Shown: positions 43,931 through 54,676, numbered from the stretch's first letter. The stretch: 64,000 bases of DNA from Charina bottae (GCA_023362775.1 JALMGJ010000002.1:69417414-69481413); one strand, 5' to 3'. Notes: generated by a model from the sequence alone, not told the origin. Translations and numbers: made by a program.

Positions 43931-44565
43931 AACAAATCTGAATCAAGGTAAGCTGGATGTGGTCAAACATGAGATGACAAGATTGAACATCGACATATTG
44001 GGAATCAGCGAACTAAAATGGACGGGAATGGGCGAATTTAATTCAGGAGACCATTATATATACTACTGTGGGCAAGAATCCCTTAGAAGAAATGGAGTAG
44101 CTCTCATAGTCAGTAAAAGAGTGGGAAAGGCAGTACTGGGGTACAACCTCAAAAACGACAGAATGCTTTCAGTTCGAATCCAAGGCAAACCATTCAACAT
44201 CCCAGTGATCCAAGTCTATGCCCCAACCACTGATGCCAAAGAAGCTGAAGTTGACCGGTTCTATGAAGACCTACAACACCTTCTAGAACTAACACCAAAA
44301 AAAGATGTCCTTTTCATCATAGGAGACTGGAATGCTAAAGTAGGAAGTCAAAAAATAACCAGAATAACAGGCAAGTTCGGCCTCGGAGAACAAAATGAAG
44401 CAGGGCAAAGGCTAATAGAGTTTTGTCAAGATAACACGCTGGTCATAGCAAACACTCTTTTCCAACAACACAAGAGATGACTCTATGCATGGACATCACC
44501 AGATGGTCAATACCGAAATCAGATTGATTATATACTTTGCAGCCAAAGATGGAGAAGCTCTATAC

Positions 44566-45771
44566 CAAGGGTCGGAAATGGCGGCTCGCAAGCCAGATGC
44601 GGCTCTTTGGCCCCTTGAGTGTGGCTCTTCCGCAGCTGAACTCACCCCGCCCCTTCCACGTGATAGGCCCCCGCCCGCAAACCCCGCCCCCTGGCTCTCG
44701 CACTGAGCGAGGCCCGGCGTGGCAGGGAGGCAGCGCCATCTCCAGCCGCAGCAGCCCCTGCAGCCGCCTCCGACAGCGCCGCGTCCCGGGCCAGCAGCGC
44801 CTCCCTGCCGTGGCTTATTAGGGTGGGTGGGAGGGCACGGGGGAGCCGCACAGGCGCCGAGGGGGGCGGGCCACCCGCCCGCCTGCTTGCCTCCTTCCGC
44901 GAGGCCCTTGATCCGGCTTGGATCCCGGGAAGGCAGTGGGGGGCCTCGCGGAGGGAGGCAAGCAGGCAGGTAAGCGGGCAGGCCTTGTTTCCCGCCCCCA
45001 TCATCTTCTTCGCTCAACACGGGCAGGCGGAAGCGGCCGAGGGGGGCGGGCCCGGTGGCGGAGGCCAGGGCTGCCCGCTTACCTGCCTGCTTGCCTCTCT
45101 CTGCGAGGCCCCCGATCCGGCTTGGATCCTGGGAAGGCAGCGGGGGGCCTCGTGGAGGGAGGCAAGCAGGCAGGTAAGCGGGCAGGCCTCATTTCCCGCC
45201 CCCCATCATCATCTTCGCTCAACGCGGGCGGGCGAAGAGCGGCCGTGGGGGGGCAGGCGGCGATGACAAGCGGCGCGCTTCAGGCTTTCAGCGCTGGAAG
45301 GCGGCCCGGGCCTCCTTCCAGCGCACCTGGGCCTCGCGGAGGGAGGCAAGCCCAGCTGCCCGGGGTCCAGGGAGATCAGCTCCGGCGGGATCTGTGGCGA
45401 AGAGTGGCCGTGGGGGGGGCGGGCGGCGCCGACAAGCGGCGCGCTTCAGGCTTTCAGCGCTGGAAGGCGGCCCGCGGTGAAAGCCTGAAGCGCGCTGCTT
45501 GTCGTCGCCGCCCGCCCCCCCACGGCTGCTCTTCGCCACAGATCCCGCTGGAGCTGATCTCCCTGGACCCTGGGCAGCTGGGCCGGGTGGATGCCGTCTC
45601 CTGCCCGCAAACCCCGCCCCCTTCCACGCGATTGGCCCCCGCCCGCAAACCCTGCCCCCTTCCCCGCGATTGGCCCCCGCCCGCAAACCCCACCCCCTGG
45701 CTCTTGAGCATTTCAAAATGTGCACGAGCATGTCAAAATGGCTCCCGGCATAAAAAGTTTGCCGACCCCTG
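44566..45771. mobile_element. GC-rich hAT element, family A copy 2 (captured genic sequence)
   Basis: Termini CAAGGGTCGG and CCGACCCCTG with a perfect 8-bp duplication CTCTATAC (44558-44565, 45772-45779) inside BovB. It is inverted relative to copy 1. The 1206-bp interior keeps the ends and a short piece of the exon-like palindrome (44707-44815). It also has new material: a tandem duplication (44858-45240), a palindrome around 45475 and CCAAT/GC-box repeats (45600-45700). No transposase is encoded. Confidence 0.94.
44858..45240 (+). repeat. Two tandem ~200-bp units with splice-donor-like sites
   Basis: Two units share GATCCGGCTTGGATCC, GGAGGCAAGCAGGCAG and CATCATCTTC..CGCTCAAC. Both contain CAG then GTAAGCGG (junctions at 44969/44970 and 45173/45174), a strong match to a 5' splice site. 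A pyrimidine-rich CTTCGCCACAG ending at 45541 looks like an acceptor. I infer captured exon-intron sequence; the source gene is unknown. Confidence 0.55.
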
Positions 45772-47499
45772 CTCTATACAATCAGCAAAAACAAGACCTG
45801 GAGCTGAATGTGGCTCAGATCATGAGCTTCTTATCGCAAAATTTAGGCTTAAATTGAAGAACGTAGAGAAAACCACTAGACCACTCAGGTATGACCTAAA
45901 TCATATCCCTTATGAATATACAGTAGAGGTGAGGAATAGATTTAAAGGATTAGATCTGGTAGACAGAGTGCCTGAAGAACTATGGATGGAGGTTCGTAAC
46001 ATTGTACAGGAGGCAGCAACTAAAACCATCCCAAAGAAAAAGAAATGCAAGAAAGCAAAGTGGCTGACTGATGAAGCTTTACAAATAGCTGAGGAAAGAA
46101 GGGAAGCAAAAGGCAAGGGAGAAAGGGAAAGATATAACCAACTGAATGCAGATTTCCAGAGAATAGCAAGGAGAGATAAGAAGGCCTTCTTAAATTAACA
46201 ATGCAAAGAAATCAAGGAAAACAATAGAATGGGGAAGACTAGAGATCTCTTCAGGAAGATCGGAGATGTCAAGGGAACGTTTTGTGCAAAGATGGGCATG
46301 ATAAAGGACAAAAAAGGCAGGGACCTATCAGAAGCAGAAGAGATTAAGAAGAGGTGGCAAGAATACACAGAAGAACTATACAAGAAAGATCTTAATATCC
46401 CTGATAAATACGATGGTGTGGTCACTGACCTTGAGCCGGACATCCTAGAGAGTGAAGTCAAGTGGGCCTTAGGAAGCATTACTAACAACAAAGCTAGCGG
46501 AGAAGACAGTATCCCAGCGGAGCTAATTAAAATCCTAAAAGATGATGCTGTTAAAGTGCTGCACTCAATATGCCAACAAATTTGGAAAACTCAACAGTGG
46601 CCACAGGATTGGAGAAGGTCAGTTTACGTTCCAATTCCAAAGAAAGGCAATGCCAAAGAATGTTCAAACTACCGTACAATTGCGCTCATTTCACATGCTA
46701 GCAAGGTTATGCTCAAAATCCTACAAGCTAGGCTTCAGCAGTATGTGAACCGAGAACTACCAGAAGTGCAAGCTGGGTTTCGAAGAGGCAGAGGAACTAG
46801 AGATCAGATTGCCAACATTTGCTGGATCATGGAAAAAGCAAGAGAGTTCTATAAAAACATCTACTTCTGCTTCATTGACTACGCTAAAGCCTTTGATTGT
46901 GTGGATCACAACAAACTGTGGCAAATTCTTAAAGAGATGGGAGTACCAGACCACCTTACCTGTCTCCTGAGAAACCTGTATGCGGGTCAAGAAGCAACAG
47001 TTAGAACCGGACATGGAACAACAGATTGGTTCAAAATTGGGCAAGGAGTACGACAAGGCTGTATATTATCACCCAGCTTTTTAACTTATATGCAGAGTAC
47101 ATTATGAGAAATGCCAGGCTGGATGAATCACAAGCCGGAGTTAAGATTGCCGGGAGAAATATCAACAACTTCAGATATGCAGACGATACCATCCTAATGG
47201 CAGAAAGTGAAGAGGAACTAAAGAGCCTCTTTTTTTTTTTTTAACAAATTTTATTAGATTTTAATTTTACATAGATAAAAGTTTGAAACAGAAAAGAAAA
47301 TAGAAATACAAATCAAGAAAAAAGAAAAGATAAAAAAGTGTAGTAAAGGAAAAAAGAAAAAAAGATAAAGCTGAAACAGAATTTGGTCAACTTCCGATTT
47401 GTATCTGGTCATGGTATTTTAAAAATTTTATCTTACATGCTAGGTCTATATATAATATTAAAGAATATTTCTTGTCTATTACATCAATATATATATATT

Positions 47500-47812
47500 T
47501 TAATCTTCAAATCCCCATATAAGCTTTGCCCCTCCCGCATCTTGTAAATAGTCAGTTAATGGTTTCCACTCTTTAAGGAAATAATTATTTGGATTTTCTT
47601 TTAATAAACATGTCAGTTTATCATTCTCTGCCATATCCATCAATTTTAACATCCAATCTTGTATTGTAGGCGATATCTGGTTTTTCCAATTTTGTGCAAA
47701 AATAAGTCTTGCTGCTGTAATCATGTATTGCATAATCCTTGTAAATTGCTTCCCAGGTTGTCCATCAATTATTCCCAGTAAGAAAAATTCCGGTTTAAAT
47801 GGAACTCGAATT
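47500..47812 (-). pseudogene. L1 ORF2 C-terminal end (3' part)
   Basis: The minus frame continues the L1 protein from the duplicated site: YMITAARLIFAQNWKN, QDWMLKLMDMAENDKLTCLL, ending WGFED and a stop at 47500. It joins seamlessly in frame with the part at 52625-53926 if the inner LINE is removed. Confidence 0.85.
47728..47812. repeat. Left copy of 85-bp target-site duplication
   Basis: Identical at all 85 positions to 52540-52624. Begins TTGCATAATCC and ends GGAACTCGAATT. It is L1 coding sequence duplicated by insertion of the two-ORF LINE. Confidence 0.95.
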
Positions 47813-47863
47813 AGTTATTACTTACAAACCAAACAGATTACCTTGCAGATTTATGATAATAAA

Positions 47864-48880
47864 ATGAATAGAGGGAGATGGGGTGATAGGAGAGCTGTTA
47901 TGCTCTCGTTGAGTCTGCTGCTACGATGCGAACGCTCTCTGATAGACTTAGTGCATGCTGAATGGCTGCCATCCAGAAGAGACTATATCCGAGTTTTGTT
48001 AATATTTAAGCAGCCTATAGTTCCCAGCATGCTTTTTAAAATGAAGCCTTTCCTGAGTACTTTTTCAATATTTCCAATACGTGTTTTTAGCTCAGAGAAA
48101 GTGAGTCCTCTCCTTGATCAGTCTTTGAAAGGGGGTAATATTGCTTTAAGTTCTGATGGCAGTAGCAAACATACAGATAATCATGAAGTTGCTACAACAG
48201 CAATGACCCTGAGGGAGGAAATGCCAGAAGAAACGCTGATTGACTTATTTGGGGAGTTACCACAATCAGAGCAATCAGATGTTATACAAAGACTGGATGA
48301 ATTAAGAGAGATATTGAAAACAACACAATCTACGGCAAAGCCATTAATAAATATGGCATTACTAAGTACTCAGGCCTGTGAAAATATATCTGTTCAACAA
48401 AATACTGCTACTTCAACAGAAAAGAAATGTCTAGAAACACAGGCTGATTGTGAGGAAATGGCATTGCTCAATCCAGTCCCAGATAATTTGCAGAAAGTTA
48501 AAGTATCTTGTGTGTTAAAATCGGATGCTGGTGATGGAGTAGAACTGAGTCCTAAGGATTCTATTTCCAACCAAATGTTGTCTCAAATGAGTCCCGCATA
48601 CGCTAGATCTACAGCATTTGAAGGAGAAGTTCAAAATGGGTTATGGAAAGAACTAAAGGCTGGAACATCCTTACCTGTTAGTGAGGACTTTGTTTGTTTG
48701 GATGCTGATTCTACTTTGACTCTTCAACCTGTTAAAGTATTTCATCATAATTGTCTTGCTCCCCAATCTCTGTTGGCGCTTCCCCATCAACAAGACAATG
48801 ACGAAGGCAGACAACTTGTAAATCAATGTGTCTTCTTCGATACAGAAGGCATTCTAGACAACATCACCCCTGCCGATTGA
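47864..48880 (+). CDS. LINE ORF1 protein, unknown fold
   Basis: A 338-residue frame starting at the first in-frame Met inside the element (MNRGRWGDRR). The same frame is open upstream into the target duplication, but that part is flanking L1. It sits 42 bp before ORF2 in the same mRNA. The N-terminal 90 residues are basic and hydrophobic (SLSLLLRCERSLIDLVHAEW). The middle has an acidic segment with IDLFGELPQSEQSDVIQRLD that could form a short coiled coil. The rest is polar and serine/glutamine-rich. I see no gag knuckle, RRM or esterase motif. In other LINEs ORF1 is an RNA chaperone; whether this one is cannot be told from sequence alone. It may serve as a useful query for related elements. 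Confidence 0.8.
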   Translation: MNRGRWGDRRAVMLSLSLLLRCERSLIDLVHAEWLPSRRDYIRVLLIFKQPIVPSMLFKMKPFLSTFSIFPIRVFSSEKVSPLLDQSLKGGNIALSSDGSSKHTDNHEVATTAMTLREEMPEETLIDLFGELPQSEQSDVIQRLDELREILKTTQSTAKPLINMALLSTQACENISVQQNTATSTEKKCLETQADCEEMALLNPVPDNLQKVKVSCVLKSDAGDGVELSPKDSISNQMLSQMSPAYARSTAFEGEVQNGLWKELKAGTSLPVSEDFVCLDADSTLTLQPVKVFHHNCLAPQSLLALPHQQDNDEGRQLVNQCVFFDTEGILDNITPAD

Positions 48881-48922
48881 CTAAAAGCCTCATGTACTCT
48901 AACCCAAAATTTCAAGTCTCCA

Positions 48923-51900
48923 ATGGGGCCGCCTGCCAACATCAATTGCAAGGTTTTTCTCCACCTACTGACTTGGAACATTGCCGGTTGGAAAAATCGA
49001 GTATCTGATGGAGACTTGTTGGAATTTCTCTCTGGCTTTGATTTTATAGCTCTTCAAGAAACTTGGCTGTCCAAAGAGGAAGAAAGGATCCACATTCCAG
49101 GATTTAATTCCTGGTCAGTCCCGGCAGTGAAACACAAGACTAAAGGAAGGGCATCGGGAGGATTGTCGATACTTGCCAAGGCTGAGTTGGGTTGGCAAGG
49201 CCAGGAACTGGTGTTTGGTTTTGATTCTCCTTTCTATTTGGTGGTTAAATTTTCGTATGAAGCAGTTGTAGTAGTACTAGTGAACATTTATCTGCCACCA
49301 CATTCATCTCCATACTTTTCTCCCAACATTTGGGTAAATTTAGAAAATTTACTGTTGAAGATAAACCTTAATTACCCCAATGCTATTGTAATTTTAGCGG
49401 GAGATTTTAATGCCAGAGTGGGGGCTTCTTTATTTGATTTTGTACGACTGGGTGTTATTCCTGAGGACTACCTTATTAACAACCCACCCTGGCGTTCTAG
49501 AGATTCCAAAAGGAACATGGCGGGTTCTCAGTTGGTCTCACTAATTTATAAATGTAACCTTCATATTTTAGGAGGCAAAGAATCTGATTTTATATATCCG
49601 TTTACATTTCATACAGGAAACTCTAGTAGTGTCCTAGATTATATTTGTGTTTCTCGAAATAAGTCTGGGTTATTTTCAGATATTCAAGCCCATGTGAGAG
49701 AAGACAGCGATCATCAGCCGATTACAGTTTATTTTGCAGCCAGATCAGATATTAGATCATTTATGACTTATGATAAGAGGTTACTAGCCAATATTGAAAT
49801 TAGGCAAAACAGAAGACTTAGGTGGCACAAGGTAGATACAAAGGCAATAACAACCTATCTAAACTCAGAGCAGGTTCAGTCTTGGAGAAATTCTATTTCA
49901 ACTCCTTTTCAATGCCCAGACAAGATCTTGACACAATATGCTCTTTTGTCTAGCTCGTTGAGGAAATTTTTGATAGATAAAGTTCCTGCTAGAAATCATT
50001 CTCAAAACAGTATGAACTGGTTTGATTCTGATTGTCTACATACTAGGAAACATTTAAGGGCAGCAATGCGTATGGCCCAGAGTTATCCTAGTATAAAAAA
50101 TCAATCCAAAATGCTACAAATCAGGAGGGAATATAAGAAACTTATTGTGTCCAAAAAAGCTCTTTATACAGCTAAAATATGGGCAGACTTGGAATTATCA
50201 GCAAAAGGAACTAATTCAATATTTTTTTGGAATTCCGTCTCGGGTTTATTGAAGGAACGCAATTTTCAACTTGACATTCCTATACCTGCCTCAGTCTGGG
50301 AGGATTTCTATACAAGTTTATTTACTGAGTCAAACCAAAGACCCTTGCAGGAAAGTATAATTGATCCTACTTATTTTGAAAACCTCCCTCTTTGGCCCTC
50401 AGTGTCAGTGGCAGAAGTCAAATCTATCATCCATTCCTTGAAACCCAACAAGGCTCCAGGAGAGGACTTTTTACCACCAGAACTTTTTAAAACCCATACT
50501 GACTGGTGGGCCCCATTACTTGCAGGTTTGTTTTCTTATATAAACAACACAGGATTCATTCCAGTAGGATGGGAAGTAGCAATTGTTGTCCCTATATTTA
50601 AAAAAGGAAATAGGACTGAGCCACAAAATTATAGACCAATCAGTCTTATAGGAATTGCTGCAAAAATGTATGCCAAACACCTCTTGGGCAAAATAGAGGA
50701 CTGGGTAATTAGGACAAACCTCCTTGTAGAGGAACAAACTGGTTTTAGACCAGATCGCTCCACAATAGATAATTGTTTCACATTACATCATCTTATTTCA
50801 AAACAATTGGCAAATGGTAAAAAAGTGTTCGCTGCTTTTATAGATTTTACCGCAGCTTTTGATTCCATAGATAGAAACATTTTATGGAAGAAATTAATTA
50901 ATTTAAATATGGAGCCCAGACTTTTATTCCTGGTAAAGGCCCTCTATTCAAATACTTATTTAAAAGTAAGAACTGGTGTAAATGGCTCTTTAACCAAAAG
51001 TATTCCTACTCATAGAGGTGTCAGGCAGGGTTGTATCTTAGCTCCAATGCTCTTCAATCTTTATATTAATGATATTCCAGGGTTTATGCGTACCGTAGAT
51101 ACTCACATGTTAAAAATTCATGGCATATTTGTGAATGTCCTATTATATGCAGATGATATGATTTTGATGGCACATTCACAAGTTGGCCTGAGAAGACTCC
51201 TGAAAAAGTTGAATGTCTATTGTGTTCATAACTCTTTAACTATAAATAAGTCTAAATCTAAAGTGATGGTTTTTGGTAAAAGAAAAAGGATGAAATATAA
51301 ATGGCAAATAAATGGGGAGCCTATAGAACAAGTGAATTCTTTCACTTACCTAGGAGTGGTTTTTACTGATACTGGAGCCTGGGACAATCATTTCAGAAGG
51401 ACCGCAGGGAGGGCTGAGGTCTGTGCCAAAAGGCTATCTAAACTGTATAATTATAAATATCCCGGCACTTTGACCCCTATTCTGAAAGTATTTAGAGCAA
51501 AAATTGTCCCAATGTTGACTTATGGTGCGGAAGTGTGGGGTCTTACAAATTCTGCTGCACTTGAATATGTTCAAACCCGCTTTTTAAGAAGTATACTGGG
51601 AGTTGATAAAAATACGTCAGCACCCGCAATTAGAGCAGAAACAGGTATCCACTCTATACATAGCCAGACAGTATCAAAGGTCTTTTCTTACTGGCAGAAG
51701 GTCCATTCAATGGACCATGATAGGCTTCCCAAATTATGCCTACTTGAACAAATGAGTTTGGATTTTACCACATCCTGGTTAAAACATCTCACTAAAGTTA
51801 TTACACAATATGGATTTTCCATTCAACAGGTACTCATAACTGCACCACAGGCAAAAGATATTTTTAAACAGCGAGCCCTGGATATCAGTGCCCAATTGGA

Positions 51901-52360
51901 CATGGAGACATTGGCAAAAAATGGTTCATTAAAATGGTTAGCTAAGAATAAAACTATTTTTAAATTTGAAAAATACCTGTCGATGAGTCTAACACAAAAT
52001 CTGAGAAGGGCCTATTCCAGGGCTAGGTTTGAATTGTTGGACTCTATGGTTAAATATGGACGTTTTCATCATTTGCCATATGATGAGAGGACTTGTGTAT
52101 GTGGGGACCCAGCCATAGAAGATATTGCCCATGTTTTGTTCGACTGCAAATTATATGATTCACTTAGGATTAAATTCCTGTCTCCTTTGTTAGAAAGAAC
52201 AGCACACTGGGATTCTAATCACAGATTATCTTATTTTCTTTCGGGCTCAAATACTTTTATTGTGAATAGGACTGCCAAGTTTGTAGACAAGGCAGTTCAC
52301 CAGAGAGCCCATTATATGGAAAAGATTGGAGTGCCATGTAGGGGTGATGAACTCATTTGA
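48923..52360 (+). CDS. LINE ORF2: endonuclease-reverse transcriptase
   Basis: A 1145-residue uninterrupted protein. The apurinic-type endonuclease is at about 15-270: TWNIAGW (Asn19), LQETW (Glu46), NIYLPP (Tyr123), AGDFNARVG (Asp161, Asn163), VLDYICV (Asp239) and DSDHQPI (Asp263, His264). The reverse transcriptase is at about 505-790: NKAPGEDFLPPELF, NYRPISLI, FIDFTAAFDSID (catalytic Asp near 641), GVRQGCILAP and YADDMILM (near 742). A C-terminal knuckle CVCGDPAIEDIAHVLFDC lies near 1057-1075. No RNase H motif. All catalytic residues are present, so the protein should be able to nick DNA and prime reverse transcription. The first Met is MGPPANIN; the next frame-compatible Met is much later, inside the endonuclease. 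Confidence 0.93.
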   Translation: MGPPANINCKVFLHLLTWNIAGWKNRVSDGDLLEFLSGFDFIALQETWLSKEEERIHIPGFNSWSVPAVKHKTKGRASGGLSILAKAELGWQGQELVFGFDSPFYLVVKFSYEAVVVVLVNIYLPPHSSPYFSPNIWVNLENLLLKINLNYPNAIVILAGDFNARVGASLFDFVRLGVIPEDYLINNPPWRSRDSKRNMAGSQLVSLIYKCNLHILGGKESDFIYPFTFHTGNSSSVLDYICVSRNKSGLFSDIQAHVREDSDHQPITVYFAARSDIRSFMTYDKRLLANIEIRQNRRLRWHKVDTKAITTYLNSEQVQSWRNSISTPFQCPDKILTQYALLSSSLRKFLIDKVPARNHSQNSMNWFDSDCLHTRKHLRAAMRMAQSYPSIKNQSKMLQIRREYKKLIVSKKALYTAKIWADLELSAKGTNSIFFWNSVSGLLKERNFQLDIPIPASVWEDFYTSLFTESNQRPLQESIIDPTYFENLPLWPSVSVAEVKSIIHSLKPNKAPGEDFLPPELFKTHTDWWAPLLAGLFSYINNTGFIPVGWEVAIVVPIFKKGNRTEPQNYRPISLIGIAAKMYAKHLLGKIEDWVIRTNLLVEEQTGFRPDRSTIDNCFTLHHLISKQLANGKKVFAAFIDFTAAFDSIDRNILWKKLINLNMEPRLLFLVKALYSNTYLKVRTGVNGSLTKSIPTHRGVRQGCILAPMLFNLYINDIPGFMRTVDTHMLKIHGIFVNVLLYADDMILMAHSQVGLRRLLKKLNVYCVHNSLTINKSKSKVMVFGKRKRMKYKWQINGEPIEQVNSFTYLGVVFTDTGAWDNHFRRTAGRAEVCAKRLSKLYNYKYPGTLTPILKVFRAKIVPMLTYGAEVWGLTNSAALEYVQTRFLRSILGVDKNTSAPAIRAETGIHSIHSQTVSKVFSYWQKVHSMDHDRLPKLCLLEQMSLDFTTSWLKHLTKVITQYGFSIQQVLITAPQAKDIFKQRALDISAQLDMETLAKNGSLKWLAKNKTIFKFEKYLSMSLTQNLRRAYSRARFELLDSMVKYGRFHHLPYDERTCVCGDPAIEDIAHVLFDCKLYDSLRIKFLSPLLERTAHWDSNHRLSYFLSGSNTFIVNRTAKFVDKAVHQRAHYMEKIGVPCRGDELI

Positions 52361-52539
52361 ATTCTGATTAGATATACATGTATTGTATTTATTATTATTT
52401 CAGGTTATTCAATTATCTTATTTCCTATTTTGGTGTATTTTTATCAATTTTATCAGTTAAATTGAATTGTATTGTATTCTTGTTATCTTATTTTATCTTT
52501 GATATGGTCGTAAGACTAATCAATAAAGTTGTTGCTTGC

Positions 52540-52624
52540 TTGCATAATCCTTGTAAATTGCTTCCCAGGTTGTCCATCAATTATTCCCAGTAAGAAAAAT
52601 TCCGGTTTAAATGGAACTCGAATT
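52540..52624. repeat. Right copy of 85-bp target-site duplication
   Basis: Perfect match to 47728-47812; follows a TTGCTTGC tail of the LINE, so the exact boundary may shift by a few bases. Confidence 0.95.
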
Positions 52625-53926
52625 TGTAATATATTTTGCATCAATGCATGTATTTGAGTCCAAAATTTCTTTGCAGTCTCACATGTCCACCACATATGGT
52701 AAAAAGACCCCTCTTTTTTTTTACATTTCCAACATAAGTTGGAGACATTTCCATACATTTTAGAAAGTTTTTGTGGGGTCATATACCATCTGTACATCAT
52801 CTTATAAAAGTTTTCTTTTAAATTATAACACAAAGTAAATTTTAACCCTTTGGTCCACATATCTTCCCATTGTTGCATTTGAATATTATGGCCAATATTT
52901 TTAGCCCATTTAATCATACAGTCTTTAACTTGTTCCTCTACCATTTCACCTTTTAACAATAATTTATACATTTTTGCAATTAGATGATCATCTGTCTCAC
53001 ATAGTTGTATCTCAAATTCCGATTTGGTTTGTTCAAATTCAAGGTCTTTCTTATCTAATTTAAATTTCTCTACGAGCTGCATATATGAAAGCCATTGAAA
53101 ACTGTATCCCTCTGATACCAATTCTTCTATTGATTTAATTATATATTGTCCTTGTTCTTTCTTTAAAAAGTCTTTGTAGGTTAACCATTTATCTTTATTT
53201 CTTACTTCTGTTCTGTAGAATGCTTCTTGTGTAGAAATCCATAAGGGTCTTTTATAACATAAGATTAATTTATATTTATTCCAGATTCTTAACAAGGATC
53301 TTCTAATATAATGGTTTTTAAAGTCCACATTAACTTTAACTTTATCGTACCACAAATATCCATGCCATCCATATCTTAATTCATGTCCTTCCAAATTCAA
53401 TAATTTTTCATTTTTCAAAACTATCCATTCTTTAATCCAAACCAAGCAACAAGCAGCATAATATAATTTCAAATCCGGTAGACCTAGTCCTCCTCTTTCT
53501 TTAGAGTCTTGCAATACTTTATATTTTACTCTTGGTTTTTTCCCTTGCCAAATAAACTTAGAAATATCTCGCTGCCATTGTTTAAAAGGTTCTTCTGATG
53601 CCAATATAGGTAGTGTTTGAAAAAGATATAAAATTCTTGGCAAAACATTCATTTTAATTGCTGAAATTCTACCTAATAATGATAATTGCAGTTTTTCCCA
53701 ATGTTCCAAATCTTTTTTAATATCCATCCAAAGTGGAATATAATTATTCTTAAACAACTTAACATTTTTAGTTGTTAAATATACTCCCAAATATTTTACT
53801 TTTTCTTCCATTGAATATCCTGTTATTTCTTTCAATTTCTCTTGTTGGTGGTAATCCATATTTTTGGTCAAAACTTTTGTCTTCTGTAAATTCACTTTGA
53901 ACCCTGCTAGCGACCCAAAGTCTTTT
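52625..53926 (-). pseudogene. L1 ORF2 C-terminal region (5' part)
   Basis: Minus-strand L1 sequence downstream of the RT palm: KYLGVYLT, LLGRISAIKMNVLPRILYLF, FIWQGKKPRVKY, GGLGLPDLKLYYAA, and the late cysteine motif CWKCKKKEGSFYHMWWTC. These are conserved positions of L1 ORF2 after the catalytic domain. The open frame extends a little beyond both ends (52516-53991) by chance into flanking BovB and the LINE duplication. The frame is remarkably undamaged, so the L1 is young as well. Confidence 0.92.
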
Positions 53927-54676
53927 GAACTAAAGAGCCTCTTGATGAGGGTGAAAGAGGAGAGTGCAAAAGCTGGCTTGAAACTCAACATTAAAAAAAC
54001 TCAGATCATGGCATCTGGTCCCATCACTTCCTGGCAAATAGAAGGGGAAGAAATGGAAGCAGTGACAGATTTTATTTTCTTGGGCTCCAAGATCACCGCA
54101 GACGGTGACTGCAGCCATGAAATTAAAAGACGCTTGCTCCTTGGGAGGAAAGCTATGGCAAACCTAGACAGCTTATTAAAAAGCAGAGACATCACCTTGC
54201 TGACAAAAGTCCGTATAGTTAAAGCTATGTTTTTTCCAGTAGTAATGTATGGCTGTGTGAGTTGGACCATAAGGAAGGCTGAGCGCCGAAGAATTGATGC
54301 TTTCGAACTGTGGTGCTGGAGAAGACTCTTAAGAGTCCCTTGGACTGCAAGGAGGTCAAATCAGTCAATCCTAAAGGAAATCAACCCTGACTGCTCATTG
54401 GAAGGACAGATGCTGAAGCTGAAGCTCAAATACTTTGGCCACCTAATGCGAAGAGAGGACTCACTGGAAAAGACCCTGATGATGGGAAAGACTGAGGGCA
54501 AAAGGAGAAGGGGACGGCAGAGGATGAGATGGTTAGATAGCATCACCGATGTAACGAACATGAATTTGAGTAAACTCCGGGAGACAGTGGAGGACAGGAA
54601 GGCCTGGCGTGCTATGGTCCATGAGGTCACGAAGAGTCGGACATGACTAAACGACTGAACAACAACAAATCTGAAT

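Larger units (their letters stand above)
47813..52539 (+). mobile_element. Full-length two-ORF LINE (I/Vingi-like), apparently intact
   Basis: A 4727-bp plus-strand LINE with a short 5' UTR (47813-47863), ORF1 (47864-48880), ORF2 (48923-52360) and a 3' UTR of about 180 bp ending in AATAAAGTTGTTGCTTGC. Perfect 85-bp duplications flank it. Both ORFs are open and the duplications show no change, so insertion is very recent on the scale of this locus. The ORF2 layout (apurinic endonuclease, RT, C-terminal CCHC-like knuckle, no RNase H) suggests the I superclade, possibly Vingi. A first ORF of this kind is not something I recall for Vingi, so the clade is tentative. Confidence 0.93.
47232..53926 (-). 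mobile_element. 5'-truncated L1 LINE, itself interrupted
   Basis: A poly-A (poly-T at 47229-47242 on this strand) end, a 3' UTR and an ORF2 C-terminus lie on the minus strand. The 17-bp duplication GAACTAAAGAGCCTCTT (47215-47231, 53927-53943) comes from the BovB coding sequence. Removing the inner LINE (47813-52624 including one duplication copy) leaves about 1.9 kb. It is truncated before the RT catalytic core. Confidence 0.93.
43944..54663 (+). mobile_element. RTE-BovB LINE hosting three nested insertions
   Basis: A 13-bp duplication AACAAATCTGAAT (43931-43943, 54664-54676) bounds a 5'-truncated BovB starting at the codons for QGKLDVV. The endonuclease is at 43959-44480 (SELKWTGMG, IGDWNAKVG) and the rest up to DYIL/SDHELL continues after the hAT (from 45772). 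The RT occupies 46229-47231 (FIDYAKAFD, GVRQGC, YADDT) and the C-terminus 53944-54646 (GCVSWTIRKAE, TKSRT). Without insertions it would be about 2.8 kb. It is broken by a stop at 44478, a stop at 46197 and a frameshift near 47073. The hAT (44566-45771) and L1 (47232-53926) both lie in its coding region. Confidence 0.93.

Noticed and set aside
44918..46198. 426-residue open frame
   Set aside because: Artificial fusion of hAT interior with the BovB endonuclease/linker frame after the insertion; not a real gene.
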